Source of the DNA: Fibrobacterota bacterium
Lineage (GTDB): Bacteria > Fibrobacterota > Chitinivibrionia > Chitinivibrionales > Chitinispirillaceae
Reading direction: 5' to 3'
DNA length: 64,000 nucleotides
Assembly: GCA_023459055.1 (NCBI GenBank)
Contig: JAEWVR010000031.1
Span: 1-64,000 of the forward strand
Below are positions 53,577-62,531 of the stretch, piece after piece. How positions within the stretch are numbered: position 1 is the stretch's first letter; each line of letters opens with the position of its first letter. The notes beneath the pieces were generated by a model that saw nothing but the letters and a program-made list of their open reading frames with translations, did not search any database and was not told the DNA's origin. The position numbers were made by a program, and so were the translations under genes.

Positions 53577-54368
53577 ATGATAACCAAAAATAAACAAACA
53601 AATGAAAACGATATAGAAATCATCGATATTACTCCTTCAAATATTGCTAATTATGGAGTCTGCGGTTATAAAGATGTCGATAAACATCTGGAATTGAGAA
53701 GAAAAATTGATTGGTATAAAGAATATTACTCAAAAGGATTAAGGATCAAAGGCATTATCTCGCAAACAGGCGGCTATCAGGGAATGATTGAATATATTCC
53801 GGGCAAATATGCCCACAGACCGGTAAATGCTGATGGTTATATGTTCATTCATTGCATTTTTGTGGGATTTAAAAAAGAGTTTAAAGGGAAAGGATATGCC
53901 TCTTTATTACTTCTTGATTGTATAAAAGAGGCCAAAACTGCTAATATGCTTGGGGTTGCGGTTGTGACAAGGAAGGGATCATTCATGGCGAAACGCGATA
54001 TCTTTATCAGGAATGGATTTGAAGCAGTCGATACTGCAAAGCCGGATTTTGAGCTGCTCGTTTTAAAATTTGACGATAAGGCAGTAAATCCATCGTTCAG
54101 GAAAAAGTCTGCACAGGATTACCCGGACGGAATAACTATATTTCGTTCTGCACAATGCCCGTATTCAGTAAAGAATGTTGATGCGATAATGAAAACCGCA
54201 GACAAAATGAAGATCAGAACAACACTAATTGAAATGGTAGACCATAAAACTGCGCAAAATTCACCTTGCGCGTTTGGGACTTTTTGTATAGTAAAAGACG
54301 GTGCAGTTATTAGTGATCATCCGATCAGCAACACCAGATTTGAAAATATAATGAAGGCCATGAAATAA
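53577..54368 (+). CDS. GNAT acetyltransferase, YoaP-like
   Basis: This is a 263-residue protein. Residues ~1-165 are a GNAT acetyltransferase: HCIFVGFKKEFKGKGYASLLLLDCIKEAK contains the acetyl-CoA-binding Q/R-x-x-G-x-G/A type loop (FKGKGYA). The C-terminal ~90 residues (ITIFRSAQCPYSVKNVDAIMKTA) resemble the YoaP-like domain found fused to such enzymes, including a CPY motif of thioredoxin type. The substrate is not known. The start ATG 53577 is preceded by AGGAATTATACCTC. It is divergent from the esterase gene. Confidence 0.85.
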   Translation: MITKNKQTNENDIEIIDITPSNIANYGVCGYKDVDKHLELRRKIDWYKEYYSKGLRIKGIISQTGGYQGMIEYIPGKYAHRPVNADGYMFIHCIFVGFKKEFKGKGYASLLLLDCIKEAKTANMLGVAVVTRKGSFMAKRDIFIRNGFEAVDTAKPDFELLVLKFDDKAVNPSFRKKSAQDYPDGITIFRSAQCPYSVKNVDAIMKTADKMKIRTTLIEMVDHKTAQNSPCAFGTFCIVKDGAVISDHPISNTRFENIMKAMK

Positions 54369-54432
54369 TAGATGCAGGAATGATTCTTAACATAATCGAC
54401 ATTGTCCTGATGAGCATTTGCTTGTTCATTTG

Positions 54433-54651
54433 TTAAGTCTGCTTCTTTTTGAAAAAATTGTTTTTTATCCATGTCCAATTGAAAACAATATGAATTATGA
54501 CAAGTATAAAAAACAGAATGCCGACGACCTGATGAATAGTCCCAACCCAGGACATATATGAAATTGCCTGTATGACAACAGTTAAAAATTGAATAACAAC
54601 TGCAACGAATAGAATCGGATTAATAATTTTTAGAACACTCTGTGTTTTCAT
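54433..54651 (-). CDS. Small membrane protein, DUF4405-like
   Basis: This is a 72-residue protein with two transmembrane helices (NPILFVAVVIQFLTVVIQAI and IHQVVGILFFILVIIHIVF). His residues near the helix ends (IHQ and IIHIVFNW) could ligate heme, as in the DUF4405 family of cytochrome-like membrane proteins. It follows the cytochrome b5-like gene by two bases, so the pair probably forms a redox unit at the membrane. Confidence 0.72.
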   Translation of the reverse strand: MKTQSVLKIINPILFVAVVIQFLTVVIQAISYMSWVGTIHQVVGILFFILVIIHIVFNWTWIKNNFFKKKQT

Positions 54652-54653
54652 AA

Positions 54654-55019
54654 TCAGTTCTGCGTTGTGTCAGTTGCAGCTGGTGTTGCAATCAGTTTTC
54701 CGACCTTGTTAAGTTTTTTAAGTGTTGATTTCCCATGTGGAGCCTTGGCGATTTTTGCTGTAACATCTTTGCCAGCCTTATTGCCCTTGTGTTTGCCACC
54801 TTTCCATGCCTTTACATCTGTTACATCATAGATTACAGAATCAACAGCAACATATGCCTTACGCCCATCTTGTCCATCAAAATTTGCAAGTTCGGTAATT
54901 GTCATACCAGTCAGTGTATCACCAGATACTGCTGCCTCATTATTTGCAAAAGTGATAGATGTAAGACTAGAAAAAATAACTGTGAAACATGCAAGCCTTA
55001 AGATTAATCGGGACAACAT
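54654..55019 (-). CDS. Exported cytochrome b5-like protein
   Basis: This is a 121-residue protein starting at ATG 55019 with a strong AAGGAGGTCTA site; a longer frame to 55130 is unlikely. The signal peptide ends near SITFA-N. The domain TLTGMTITELANFDGQDGRKAYVAVDSVIYDVTDVKAWKGGKHKG matches the predicted heme-binding cytochrome b5-like family. His in GGKHKG is the first likely axial ligand and His in KAPHGKS the second. It would carry electrons in the periplasm. The next gene encodes a two-helix membrane protein with candidate heme histidines. Confidence 0.82.
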   Translation of the reverse strand: MLSRLILRLACFTVIFSSLTSITFANNEAAVSGDTLTGMTITELANFDGQDGRKAYVAVDSVIYDVTDVKAWKGGKHKGNKAGKDVTAKIAKAPHGKSTLKKLNKVGKLIATPAATDTTQN

Positions 55020-55377
55020 TAGACCTCCTTGAATGGTGTGTAAATGATAGTCTGAACATTTATTAAAACTGCTATCCAACAGAAAAATAAAACGTTTAAT
55101 ACTGCATATATCAGATAGGTATCTGTGCACTCAATATAATAAAAATGATCTGTGGAACACAAATATTGACTTTTTCAGAAAAATATGATTAAATACGTGA
55201 TTATTATAAGAAAATAACGTATTTTACGCAAATGTGTGTACCAGGTTATCGGTATATTTTTGTAAGAAATGTTTAGTGCAGATAAACATCTTAACCATTC
55301 CATATCAGGTTACTATATAAAGGCTTATATAGTTTCAATATTGTTTCTTTTACCTCTTTTCTTTTCTGAGGGATCAC
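55020..55377. other. Intergenic region, divergent promoters
   Basis: This 358-bp AT-rich spacer lies between the cytochrome gene and the sigma-54 activator. An imperfect AATACGT/ACGTATT stem occurs at 55191-55223 with a 19-base loop. No other feature is seen. Confidence 0.4.
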
Positions 55378-57672
55378 ATGTTTAACACCAATAAAACTGT
55401 TTTGTACGAAATGCTCAAAAGTGTGACATCAAAAGCCATTCTTCTTGAATCCACTAACAAGGAACTAAAAGCAATATGGGATGAGTGTAAAAGTGAGTGG
55501 GGGGCAGAACAGCAGACGCTCTTTAATAAGTCAGAGAACGCACTTATTGTTGTTGATGAAAACCTTAATGTGAGAAAAGCAAATTATAAAGTTGCTGATG
55601 AAGTTGGTTTTCAGCCCTATCAGCTGATTGGGAAAATGCGGTGGCTGGATATTATTTGTGAAAACTCAAAAACTGATATCATTGACTATCATAAAAAACT
55701 CTGTGCAGACAGCTTTAGCGTTTTTTCATATGATGTTTCTATCATTGATAACCTTAAAAATCAGAGGGAACTACAGGTTAAAGCTGCTGCTCTCCCTATT
55801 AACGGCTGGCACATTATTGCTTTTGCTGATGTCGCTGATCTGAACGAAGTGGAACGGGCAATTTCCTCCGGTACTATCGTCGACTGGAAACATAAAGAGG
55901 ATGAGCTTGCAGATATCAAATACAGGTTTAAAGAGACTGCAGATCTTCTTCCCGGTATAATCTGTGAGTTCGATATGAACTTCAACCTCATCTATGTCAA
56001 TCTGAAAGGGTTAGCAACATTTGGAATGGACCAGGACGATTTCAAACGTGGCATAAATGTACTTGAAGTAATACCTCCGGACCAGCAGGAAAAGTTTGAA
56101 AAGGATATATACAATATTTTCCATGGTGACTATGGTAATCCCGCTGTTTATCAGCTGTACAAAAAAGATAAATCGGTTGTTCATGTACTGATCAACGCCG
56201 CACCGATTATCAGGAACAACAATCTCATCGGAATGAGAACTTGCATAATCGATATTTCCGATAGAGTAAATGCTGAAAAAAAACTACAGGTTAGCGAACA
56301 ACGGTTCAGGACTATTTTCTCCGAATCGCCTATTGGAATCGCGCTGTTCAGTCATGAGGGAAAATGTATTGAAAAAAATAAATCTTTTTTCAAGATGTTT
56401 GACTGGATGTGTGCTACAAATGCCAATGCAGATCTTTTTGCCTGTATCAACCTTGATGTATCACAACATGTAAAACTAAAAAAAGGTGAGAGTATCATTC
56501 ATGAAGCCAGTTATGAAACACTGGTGAACAATAGACTAAAGAAGCTTTATTATGAGTGGCATATCACGACTCTCGGACTTGATTCTGAGGAAAAATGGAG
56601 CTATCTGGTTCAGGTACGGGATATAACTGAACAGAAAGAAGCCAATGATGCACGGGTGCAAAAGGAAAAAGAGGCAACCGAAAGGGCAGAGCGTTTGGTT
56701 GCTGGTTTACGGAAAGAACTGAGAGAGAATGCTACTTTTCACAATATGGTAAGCCGAAGTCCTCAAATGAAACAGATTTTCGATATTATTCCTGAGGTCG
56801 CCGAGGCATCAGCTACTGTATTGATTTATGGAGAAAGCGGGACTGGTAAAGAGCTGATCGCCCGATCACTTCACGAATTAAGTACAAGAAACACAAAGCC
56901 ATTTATAGCCATCAACTGTAGTGCACTTCCGGATAATCTTCTTGAATCTGAACTCTTCGGATATAAAGCGGGTGCGTTTACGGATGCAAAAAAAGACAAA
57001 CTCGGAAAGTTTGCGCTTGCTGAGAGTGGAACGATTTTCCTTGATGAAATAGGAGATATATCAATTGCAATGCAGGTAAAATTACTGCGGGTCTTACAGG
57101 AACGCGTCTATGAACCGCTCGGGGGCACAATGACAATCAAGGCAAATGTCAGGGTTATTGCGGCAACGAATAAGGATCTCAAAGAGATGGTAAATAAGGG
57201 AACTTTCAGAGAGGATCTGTATTACCGTCTGAATGTTGTCAATGTGAGCCTTCCTAACCTTAACGAGCGTCGCTGCGATATACCAATATTGTGTGAACAC
57301 TTTATTGAACGGTTTAATAATCGATACGGGAAGTCAATCAAGGAAATAAGCAGGGATGCCATGGATAACATTCTGTCGTATACATTTCCTGGAAATATCA
57401 GGGAGCTTGAGAATGTTATTGAACATGCATTTATTTTTTGTAAAGATTCAATTATTGAATCGCGACATCTTCCGGTTGCGTTACGGGCCCTTGATGAAGA
57501 AAATGACTTAAAAGATATTTTAAATGTCAGCAACTTTGATGAACTTGAGAAAATGTATATCAAGAGCATAATTGCAGATTGCAACGGTGACAGAAATAAA
57601 GCTGCTGAACGTCTGGGTATTCACAGGGCTACATTGTTCAGGAAGTTAAAGCAGTATGGGTTGCACGTTTAA
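55378..57672 (+). CDS. PAS-domain sigma-54-dependent activator
   Basis: This is a 764-residue transcription activator. Three PAS-type sensor domains lie at about 50-155, 185-295 and 305-420, with a short coiled coil to 450. The AAA+ domain spans ~455-690, with Walker A GESGTGKE (485-492) and Walker B GTIFLDEIGD (551-560). The sigma-54 contact loop is GAFTDA (532-537) instead of the usual GAFTGA. The C-terminus is a Fis-type helix-turn-helix (NKAAERLGIHRATLFRKLKQYGL). There is no receiver domain, so the signal is probably intracellular (redox, heme or a small molecule bound by PAS). Its stop overlaps the convergent STAS gene by four bases. Confidence 0.93.
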   Translation: MFNTNKTVLYEMLKSVTSKAILLESTNKELKAIWDECKSEWGAEQQTLFNKSENALIVVDENLNVRKANYKVADEVGFQPYQLIGKMRWLDIICENSKTDIIDYHKKLCADSFSVFSYDVSIIDNLKNQRELQVKAAALPINGWHIIAFADVADLNEVERAISSGTIVDWKHKEDELADIKYRFKETADLLPGIICEFDMNFNLIYVNLKGLATFGMDQDDFKRGINVLEVIPPDQQEKFEKDIYNIFHGDYGNPAVYQLYKKDKSVVHVLINAAPIIRNNNLIGMRTCIIDISDRVNAEKKLQVSEQRFRTIFSESPIGIALFSHEGKCIEKNKSFFKMFDWMCATNANADLFACINLDVSQHVKLKKGESIIHEASYETLVNNRLKKLYYEWHITTLGLDSEEKWSYLVQVRDITEQKEANDARVQKEKEATERAERLVAGLRKELRENATFHNMVSRSPQMKQIFDIIPEVAEASATVLIYGESGTGKELIARSLHELSTRNTKPFIAINCSALPDNLLESELFGYKAGAFTDAKKDKLGKFALAESGTIFLDEIGDISIAMQVKLLRVLQERVYEPLGGTMTIKANVRVIAATNKDLKEMVNKGTFREDLYYRLNVVNVSLPNLNERRCDIPILCEHFIERFNNRYGKSIKEISRDAMDNILSYTFPGNIRELENVIEHAFIFCKDSIIESRHLPVALRALDEENDLKDILNVSNFDELEKMYIKSIIADCNGDRNKAAERLGIHRATLFRKLKQYGLHV

Positions 57673-58025
57673 ACTTTTCGCAGGATTGGGGAGACAAAAA
57701 AGAGCATCTCCTCAATATTGTTGAATAGCTTGATAAATTTATCTGTATCAATAGAATCGATCAGATCTTCAATATCGGCATTTTTTTCAATAATTGACAT
57801 AGATCCTTCAGCTGATTTTATCATTTCGCAACATTGTACCAACACTGCGATCGATGACGGATAGAAAAAAGAGCTTTGACTGAATCCGAACGCGAAGTAC
57901 TTTTGTCCATTGTCGATATATTTACGTACAAGTTCAAGCAATTCCAGAATACTTGATTTGTTATCGAGGTCATCTTTAATCCTAAACAAAATGTATGGAT
58001 CTATATGTGTTATATCGATAATCAT
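57669..58025 (-). CDS. STAS-like protein
   Basis: This is a 118-residue protein with the STAS secondary structure: YILFRIKDDLDNKSSILELLELV, then YFAFGFSQSSFFYPSSIAVLVQCCEMIKSAEGS and IIEKNADIEDLIDSIDTDKFIKLFNNIEE. At the phosphorylation position it has Pro-Ser-Ser (Ser57/Ser58) rather than Asp-Ser, so control may differ. It is convergent with the sigma-54 activator gene and overlaps it by four bases. It is the fourth STAS gene in the window, each in a different local context. Confidence 0.75.
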   Translation of the reverse strand: MIIDITHIDPYILFRIKDDLDNKSSILELLELVRKYIDNGQKYFAFGFSQSSFFYPSSIAVLVQCCEMIKSAEGSMSIIEKNADIEDLIDSIDTDKFIKLFNNIEEMLFFVSPILRKV

Positions 58026-58438
58026 CGCGAACCTTGCTTTTGTTTGTAAGTTAATACCATTTCAGTAGATACAGTGTTATTATTTACCGATCTTTCAAGT
58101 GGTGTCGACACAAATCAGATATATCCATATAAAAGAATTATATCCGATTTCAACATTTTTACCGTGCAAATTAATATAATTGCTGTATATTAATAAAGAA
58201 TACATTTATTGTTGCAAATGATCAAACTTTTTAGTTTGATATTAAAGAGTAAATGTTACCACCTTGATCACATAACACAGCTCACGTATTGACAATCCAG
58301 CCATGTATCTGCAGTTGTATGTGAATTCATGTTAAATCAGCAGCATAATCATGGATGAAAGAACTTTACACATAAGCATAGTAATTGTATAATTACTTTT
58401 TCTGAATATGTAACATTTGACATTGAGGAATAGACGTT
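58026..58438. other. Intergenic region, divergent promoters
   Basis: This 413-bp AT-rich spacer contains the small hairpin ATCAAAC/GTTTGAT at 58220-58240. No gene is recognised. It must hold the promoters of the STAS gene and the divergent hybrid kinase gene. Confidence 0.4.
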
Positions 58439-59542
58439 ATGTTTACAATTCCGCCATCGGTGCTTCTTATTGATGACGAACTGCCTATTTGTACGGGTGT
58501 ATGTGGTTTGCTTCAAATGACTGGTTTTAATGCTGAATTTGTGTCCAGTGCCAGTGATGGCTATGAGTATCTTCGTCATAACCCGCATCCTGATATTATT
58601 CTTCTTGATGTCAATCTTGGTAAAGGAGTTAGTGGGCTTGACGCTTTGCAGGAGATTAAAAAGATCAATAAATACCTTCAGGTAGTCATGTTTACATCAC
58701 AGGATAGTCTTGAAATCGGACTTGAAAGCATGAAAAGGGGAGCAATTGACTTTTTATCAAAACCTTTTGATCTGAAACTATTTATAAAAATTGCAGCTGT
58801 TGCATTAGAGCGAAAAAAAATCGAGCAGATTAAAGACTTGTATTTTGATATGGTTTTACACGATCTCAAAAATCCGCTTCAGGTGATAAGTGGTGCCTTT
58901 GAAATGCTCTCCACATCGTTTGATAACAGGCTCAATCCTATTCAGCAAAAAATGTTCGAAGTGGCAGAAGCTGGTGTAAAGCAGCTGCAGATGGTGATTG
59001 GAAATGTAATTGGTATAACTAACTTTGAAAAAAAGTCACTCAAAGCCCGTCATGAGAAATTCAGTGTATATGATTTACTTAGTAAGAATATGGTACTTTT
59101 TGATAATTTAGAAATATCATACGGTAGTGATGATTCAATCTGTACTGATAAGGACCTGTTTTTACGAGTTGTCACAAATCTTGTAAGCAATGGATGCCGT
59201 TTCGCAAATCCCGGTACAAATGTACTTTTGAAACTGGAATCTGATGTCAACGCAGATATTCGCGTAAGTGTTGAAAACACTGGTTCTTATATTCCTCCAG
59301 AAATGCGTTCAACTGTATTTGATAAATTTTTGAGTGTGCATTCAACATGTAGTAGTGTCAAGGGACAAAACTTTGGTTTGGGTTTGACTTTCAGTAAATT
59401 CGCTGTTGATGCACTGGGTGGGAAAATCTGGATCGAAGGCGACGAAGATAAACCATCAACAAAGTTCATTTTTACCGTTAACGATTCAAGGTGTGAACCG
59501 GAAAAAAAATTTACTCCTGACATGGCTGTATTTGCGAACTGA
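58439..59542 (+). CDS. Response regulator-histidine kinase hybrid
   Basis: This is a 367-residue protein with an unusual order: receiver first, kinase second. The receiver (6-120) has acidic residues Asp12-Asp13, phospho-acceptor Asp57 (IILLDVNLG) and Lys108 (LSKPFD). The HisKA helix carries His141 in VLHDLKNPLQ. The HATPase part has the N box NLVSNGCRFA and the G boxes GLGLTFSK with a DALGGKIW lid end. No membrane segment is present, so it is a soluble kinase that can be controlled by phosphorylation of its own receiver. The start is ATG 58439 with a weak upstream site. No partner regulator is adjacent. Confidence 0.9.
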   Translation: MFTIPPSVLLIDDELPICTGVCGLLQMTGFNAEFVSSASDGYEYLRHNPHPDIILLDVNLGKGVSGLDALQEIKKINKYLQVVMFTSQDSLEIGLESMKRGAIDFLSKPFDLKLFIKIAAVALERKKIEQIKDLYFDMVLHDLKNPLQVISGAFEMLSTSFDNRLNPIQQKMFEVAEAGVKQLQMVIGNVIGITNFEKKSLKARHEKFSVYDLLSKNMVLFDNLEISYGSDDSICTDKDLFLRVVTNLVSNGCRFANPGTNVLLKLESDVNADIRVSVENTGSYIPPEMRSTVFDKFLSVHSTCSSVKGQNFGLGLTFSKFAVDALGGKIWIEGDEDKPSTKFIFTVNDSRCEPEKKFTPDMAVFAN

Positions 59543-59672
59543 TAGGATAAGAAGTCAGGAGTCAGAAGCCAGTATCCGGTAGTAAAGAGAAATATCTTAC
59601 TATTGCATTCTGGTTTTTGGATTCACTTATTTCATTCCTTTTTTCCTCCTCAAAAAAATTCCCACAAATCTA

Positions 59673-59700
59673 TCAAGTTTGTTTTCACAAATACCGATAC
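59673..59700 (+). promoter_or_regulatory. Candidate sigma-28 flagellar promoter
   Basis: TCAAGTTT is followed after 12 bases by ACCGATAC, close to the FliA consensus TAAAGTTT-N11-GCCGATAA with one extra spacer base. It ends 43 bp upstream of fliD, a late flagellar gene, which fits the expected class. Confidence 0.5.
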
Positions 59701-59743
59701 ATATAGAAGAAAACCATGTATAGGTTTATTTAAGGAGTGAAAA

Positions 59744-61738
59744 ATGGGTATTTCAATTAACGGCCCATCAGGTATAGACACCAAGACTATCATTGATACG
59801 CTTGTTGGTATTGAGCAAAACAAAGTAACAAAAGTTGAAAGAGCGAAAGCATTAGATCAACTCAAGATAGACGCTTATTCGAAAGTAAGGTCGCTGCTTA
59901 CTGATATCAAAACAAAGGCAGCCGCGCTTTCAAAAGCAAGCTCTTTTGATCTGTTCCAATCGAAATCATCCAATGAAAAGGCCGTCACAGCAACCGGTGG
60001 AAGCGGTACTGTTGATGGTACATATGATGTTAAAGTGTTTCAGCTTGCATCAAATGAAAAAATGATCTCCAAAGATGGTCTGATCACAAGTCAGACAGCC
60101 GCACTTTCAAGTCTTGTAACTCCCGGTGTGATTAATGTTGATGGTGTTGATATAACTATCGACAATGATGATACAATCCAGGATCTTCGTTCGAAAATCA
60201 ATACCGCCACAAAGCCTAATGGTGATAAATTAGGCGTATCTGCATCAGTTGTAAAAATGTCCGATACCAATTTTCGTCTCGTACTTTCATCAAAAAACAC
60301 TGGAACAACAGGTGTTGAGTATCATGATGTTAGCGGAACTGTGTTGCAAGGACTTGGAATAGTTGATGCAACCGGTTCGAAAGGAAATGTAAATCAAGCT
60401 ATTCGCGTAAATTCAGGATTCCAGGGAATGATGGGTTCTGAAGGTAATATGATTCAGTTTACAGGAACTGACCATAATGGAAACAGTGTCTCTTTTCAAT
60501 ATACAACAATAGCGACATCTGCTTCATTTGATGCTACTGCACAGGGTGAAAAGTTTCTTGAGCGGGTTGAAAAAGCCTTTAACGGTACCGTGGATGCATC
60601 TTTTGAAGAGGGGACTGGCAACCTTATTCTTAATGACAAAGTTACAGGATCATCAAAACTTGCCATCTCTTCGCTTTCTGTTAATGGTTCAGAAGTTACA
60701 GGGCCAACTGAAAATCTGGCAATCGGCACTGAAGGGGCTGGGGTATTAACTGCTGGACGGGATTCTTTTTTCAGTCTTGAAGAAATTTACATGAGCAGCA
60801 CTACCAATTCTGTCTCAGGTGCATTTACAGGTGTAACGTTCGATTTTCATAGTACATCCGTGAATGAAAGTGTAAATATCAATCTTACCCGTGATGCAGA
60901 TGGTATACAGAAAAAGTTTCAGGAACTGGTAGATTCGTATAATTCATTAGTAGACTATGCAAAAAGCGCAACCAAGTATGCTGATCCCAATGATGAAGAT
61001 AGTACAAGTGGTGAACTGGCGGGTGATTCGACACTTATGGGTATGGTTACACAAATACGAACTGCTTTAAAACAGGAGTTTGGATTATTCGGTACTAGTG
61101 GGAAATACACAAATCTTACAATGTTTGGAATGAAAACGGATGTTACAAGTGGTAAGCTCAGTGTGGATTCAACTGCGTTCAAAAAGGGTCTGGAAACACA
61201 TTTTGATGATTTTGTGAATATTTTTTCGACGTTAGGTGTATCTGAAAATACATCAATTACTCTTGGAAGAAATACGGCAGATACACGTTCCGGAAAGTAT
61301 ACCATTGAAGAAATTGATGCGCAGCATCTCAGGATTCAACTTCAGGGAAGTACGGAATGGTACACATCTGATGCCCGTATAGGTGATATTGTGAGCTTCT
61401 CAAACGGTCCGGTGAAAGGTCTTACACTTACTGCTCCTGTAGGGGCAGTTGCGGCTGGTGGAAACACCTTTACTTTTTCCAAAGGAATCAGTACTCTTTT
61501 GGATGAAAGTATTAATAAGATGATCAATTCAAAAGATGGTCTTATCACAATGCGTCAGGAATCATGGAAGAAATCTATGGATCAGAAAGCCGATCGGATT
61601 GATCGTCTTGAGGATCAGATAGAACGATACAGAATACGCTTAACCAGTCAATATGCAGCAATGGAAAGAGCTATGAGTGATCTAACAACACAAGCAGGAA
61701 ATGTGATTACTGCATTCCAAAATAGTCAATCATCATAA
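59744..61738 (+). CDS. fliD: Flagellar filament cap protein FliD
   Basis: FliD (HAP2) caps the growing flagellar filament and guides flagellin folding. The 664 residues fall within the family range. The N-terminal SGIDTKTIIDTLVGIEQNKV region is the conserved D0 start. The variable middle contains several beta-rich domains. The C-terminal ~80 residues form the D0 coiled coil (RIDRLEDQIERYRIRLTSQYAAMERAMSDL). A GGAGTGAAAA site precedes ATG 59744. fliS and a fliT-like gene follow within 20 bp and 5 bp, the standard order for cap and chaperone genes. A sigma-28-type promoter is upstream. It proves a flagellated lifestyle for the organism. Confidence 0.95.
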   Translation: MGISINGPSGIDTKTIIDTLVGIEQNKVTKVERAKALDQLKIDAYSKVRSLLTDIKTKAAALSKASSFDLFQSKSSNEKAVTATGGSGTVDGTYDVKVFQLASNEKMISKDGLITSQTAALSSLVTPGVINVDGVDITIDNDDTIQDLRSKINTATKPNGDKLGVSASVVKMSDTNFRLVLSSKNTGTTGVEYHDVSGTVLQGLGIVDATGSKGNVNQAIRVNSGFQGMMGSEGNMIQFTGTDHNGNSVSFQYTTIATSASFDATAQGEKFLERVEKAFNGTVDASFEEGTGNLILNDKVTGSSKLAISSLSVNGSEVTGPTENLAIGTEGAGVLTAGRDSFFSLEEIYMSSTTNSVSGAFTGVTFDFHSTSVNESVNINLTRDADGIQKKFQELVDSYNSLVDYAKSATKYADPNDEDSTSGELAGDSTLMGMVTQIRTALKQEFGLFGTSGKYTNLTMFGMKTDVTSGKLSVDSTAFKKGLETHFDDFVNIFSTLGVSENTSITLGRNTADTRSGKYTIEEIDAQHLRIQLQGSTEWYTSDARIGDIVSFSNGPVKGLTLTAPVGAVAAGGNTFTFSKGISTLLDESINKMINSKDGLITMRQESWKKSMDQKADRIDRLEDQIERYRIRLTSQYAAMERAMSDLTTQAGNVITAFQNSQSS

Positions 61739-61758
61739 GAGTTAGCGGGGAGGATCTG

Positions 61759-62181
61759 ATGAAACAGGGTTATGATGCGTACAAGAGTGCAAATGTTGAT
61801 ACAGCAGATCAGGGTAAACTAATCCTGATCTGTTATGATGTAGCGATTAAACATTGTAAACTTGCCCTTGAAAAATTTGATGACCGGAAGTTGCTTGAAG
61901 AACGAACAAAGCACCTGTTCAAGGTACAGGATGCAATTACAGAATTACTGAGTGCACTAAAAATGGATGTCGGTGAGATTGCTTTAAATCTCTATAAATT
62001 GTATGATTATATGCTCAGGTCGATTGTTGAGGCGAGCATAAAACACAAAAAAGAGAAAGTAACTGAAATACTCGGTTATCTTGAGGATCTTAGAGGTGCC
62101 TGGGCAGAAGCAATTATTAAGGTAAAGCAGGATTCCGCGATAAATTCTGCTACATCAGAACGCGTAACCGTTTCGGGATAA
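61759..62181 (+). CDS. fliS: Flagellin export chaperone FliS
   Basis: This is a 140-residue helical bundle that binds the flagellin C-terminus and prevents early polymerisation in the cytoplasm. Family marks are YKSANVDTADQGKLILICYDVAIKHCKLAL near the N-terminus, a central LSALKMDVGEIALNLYKLYDYMLRSI, and the final LRGAWAEAI helix. A GGGGAGGATCTG site precedes ATG 61759. It is co-transcribed with fliD and the fliT-like gene. Confidence 0.95.
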   Translation: MKQGYDAYKSANVDTADQGKLILICYDVAIKHCKLALEKFDDRKLLEERTKHLFKVQDAITELLSALKMDVGEIALNLYKLYDYMLRSIVEASIKHKKEKVTEILGYLEDLRGAWAEAIIKVKQDSAINSATSERVTVSG

Positions 62182-62185
62182 GATT

Positions 62186-62497
62186 ATGAATGAATCAATT
62201 TCAACCCTCTATAAAAAACTGTATGCTATCACAAAAGAGCTTCTTGATAACTACACAGATGATTACGCAATTGAGACAATTGATCGTCGGGGGGAATTAT
62301 TAAAAAAGATCAGCAGCATTCAGGTGGATACTACGCTGATTGATCCTGAAACAGGTGCTGTAATGGCAAAAATTATCGAGCTGGACAAAGTGCTAACAAA
62401 AAAAATGAGTGGGCGAATGAGTGCTATTAAATCTGAAATCAACGGTTTATATTCAAAGTCACGTGCTGCAGTTGCATATACAGCAAACAAGAAATAG
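62186..62497 (+). CDS. FliT-like flagellar chaperone
   Basis: This is a 103-residue helical protein directly after fliS, with a four-base gap. Composition and length match FliT, which chaperones FliD and can regulate FlhDC. The ISTLYKKLYAITKELLDN start and the DRRGELLKKI core resemble the family, with the spacing of 'L..R..ll..I'. Sequence similarity is weak by nature in this family, so position carries most of the weight. Confidence 0.75.
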   Translation: MNESISTLYKKLYAITKELLDNYTDDYAIETIDRRGELLKKISSIQVDTTLIDPETGAVMAKIIELDKVLTKKMSGRMSAIKSEINGLYSKSRAAVAYTANKK

Positions 62498-62516
62498 GAC
62501 AAGGCCTGCCTTGTCC
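62497..62516. terminator. Hairpin between convergent fliT-like and hisS
   Basis: GGACAAGG pairs with CCTTGTCC around a CCTG tetraloop. It starts at the last base of the fliT-like stop and lies 16 bp before the hisS stop. There is no T-run; it is probably a bidirectional terminator. Confidence 0.6.
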
Positions 62517-62531
62517 CTGGCAAATAAAGAA

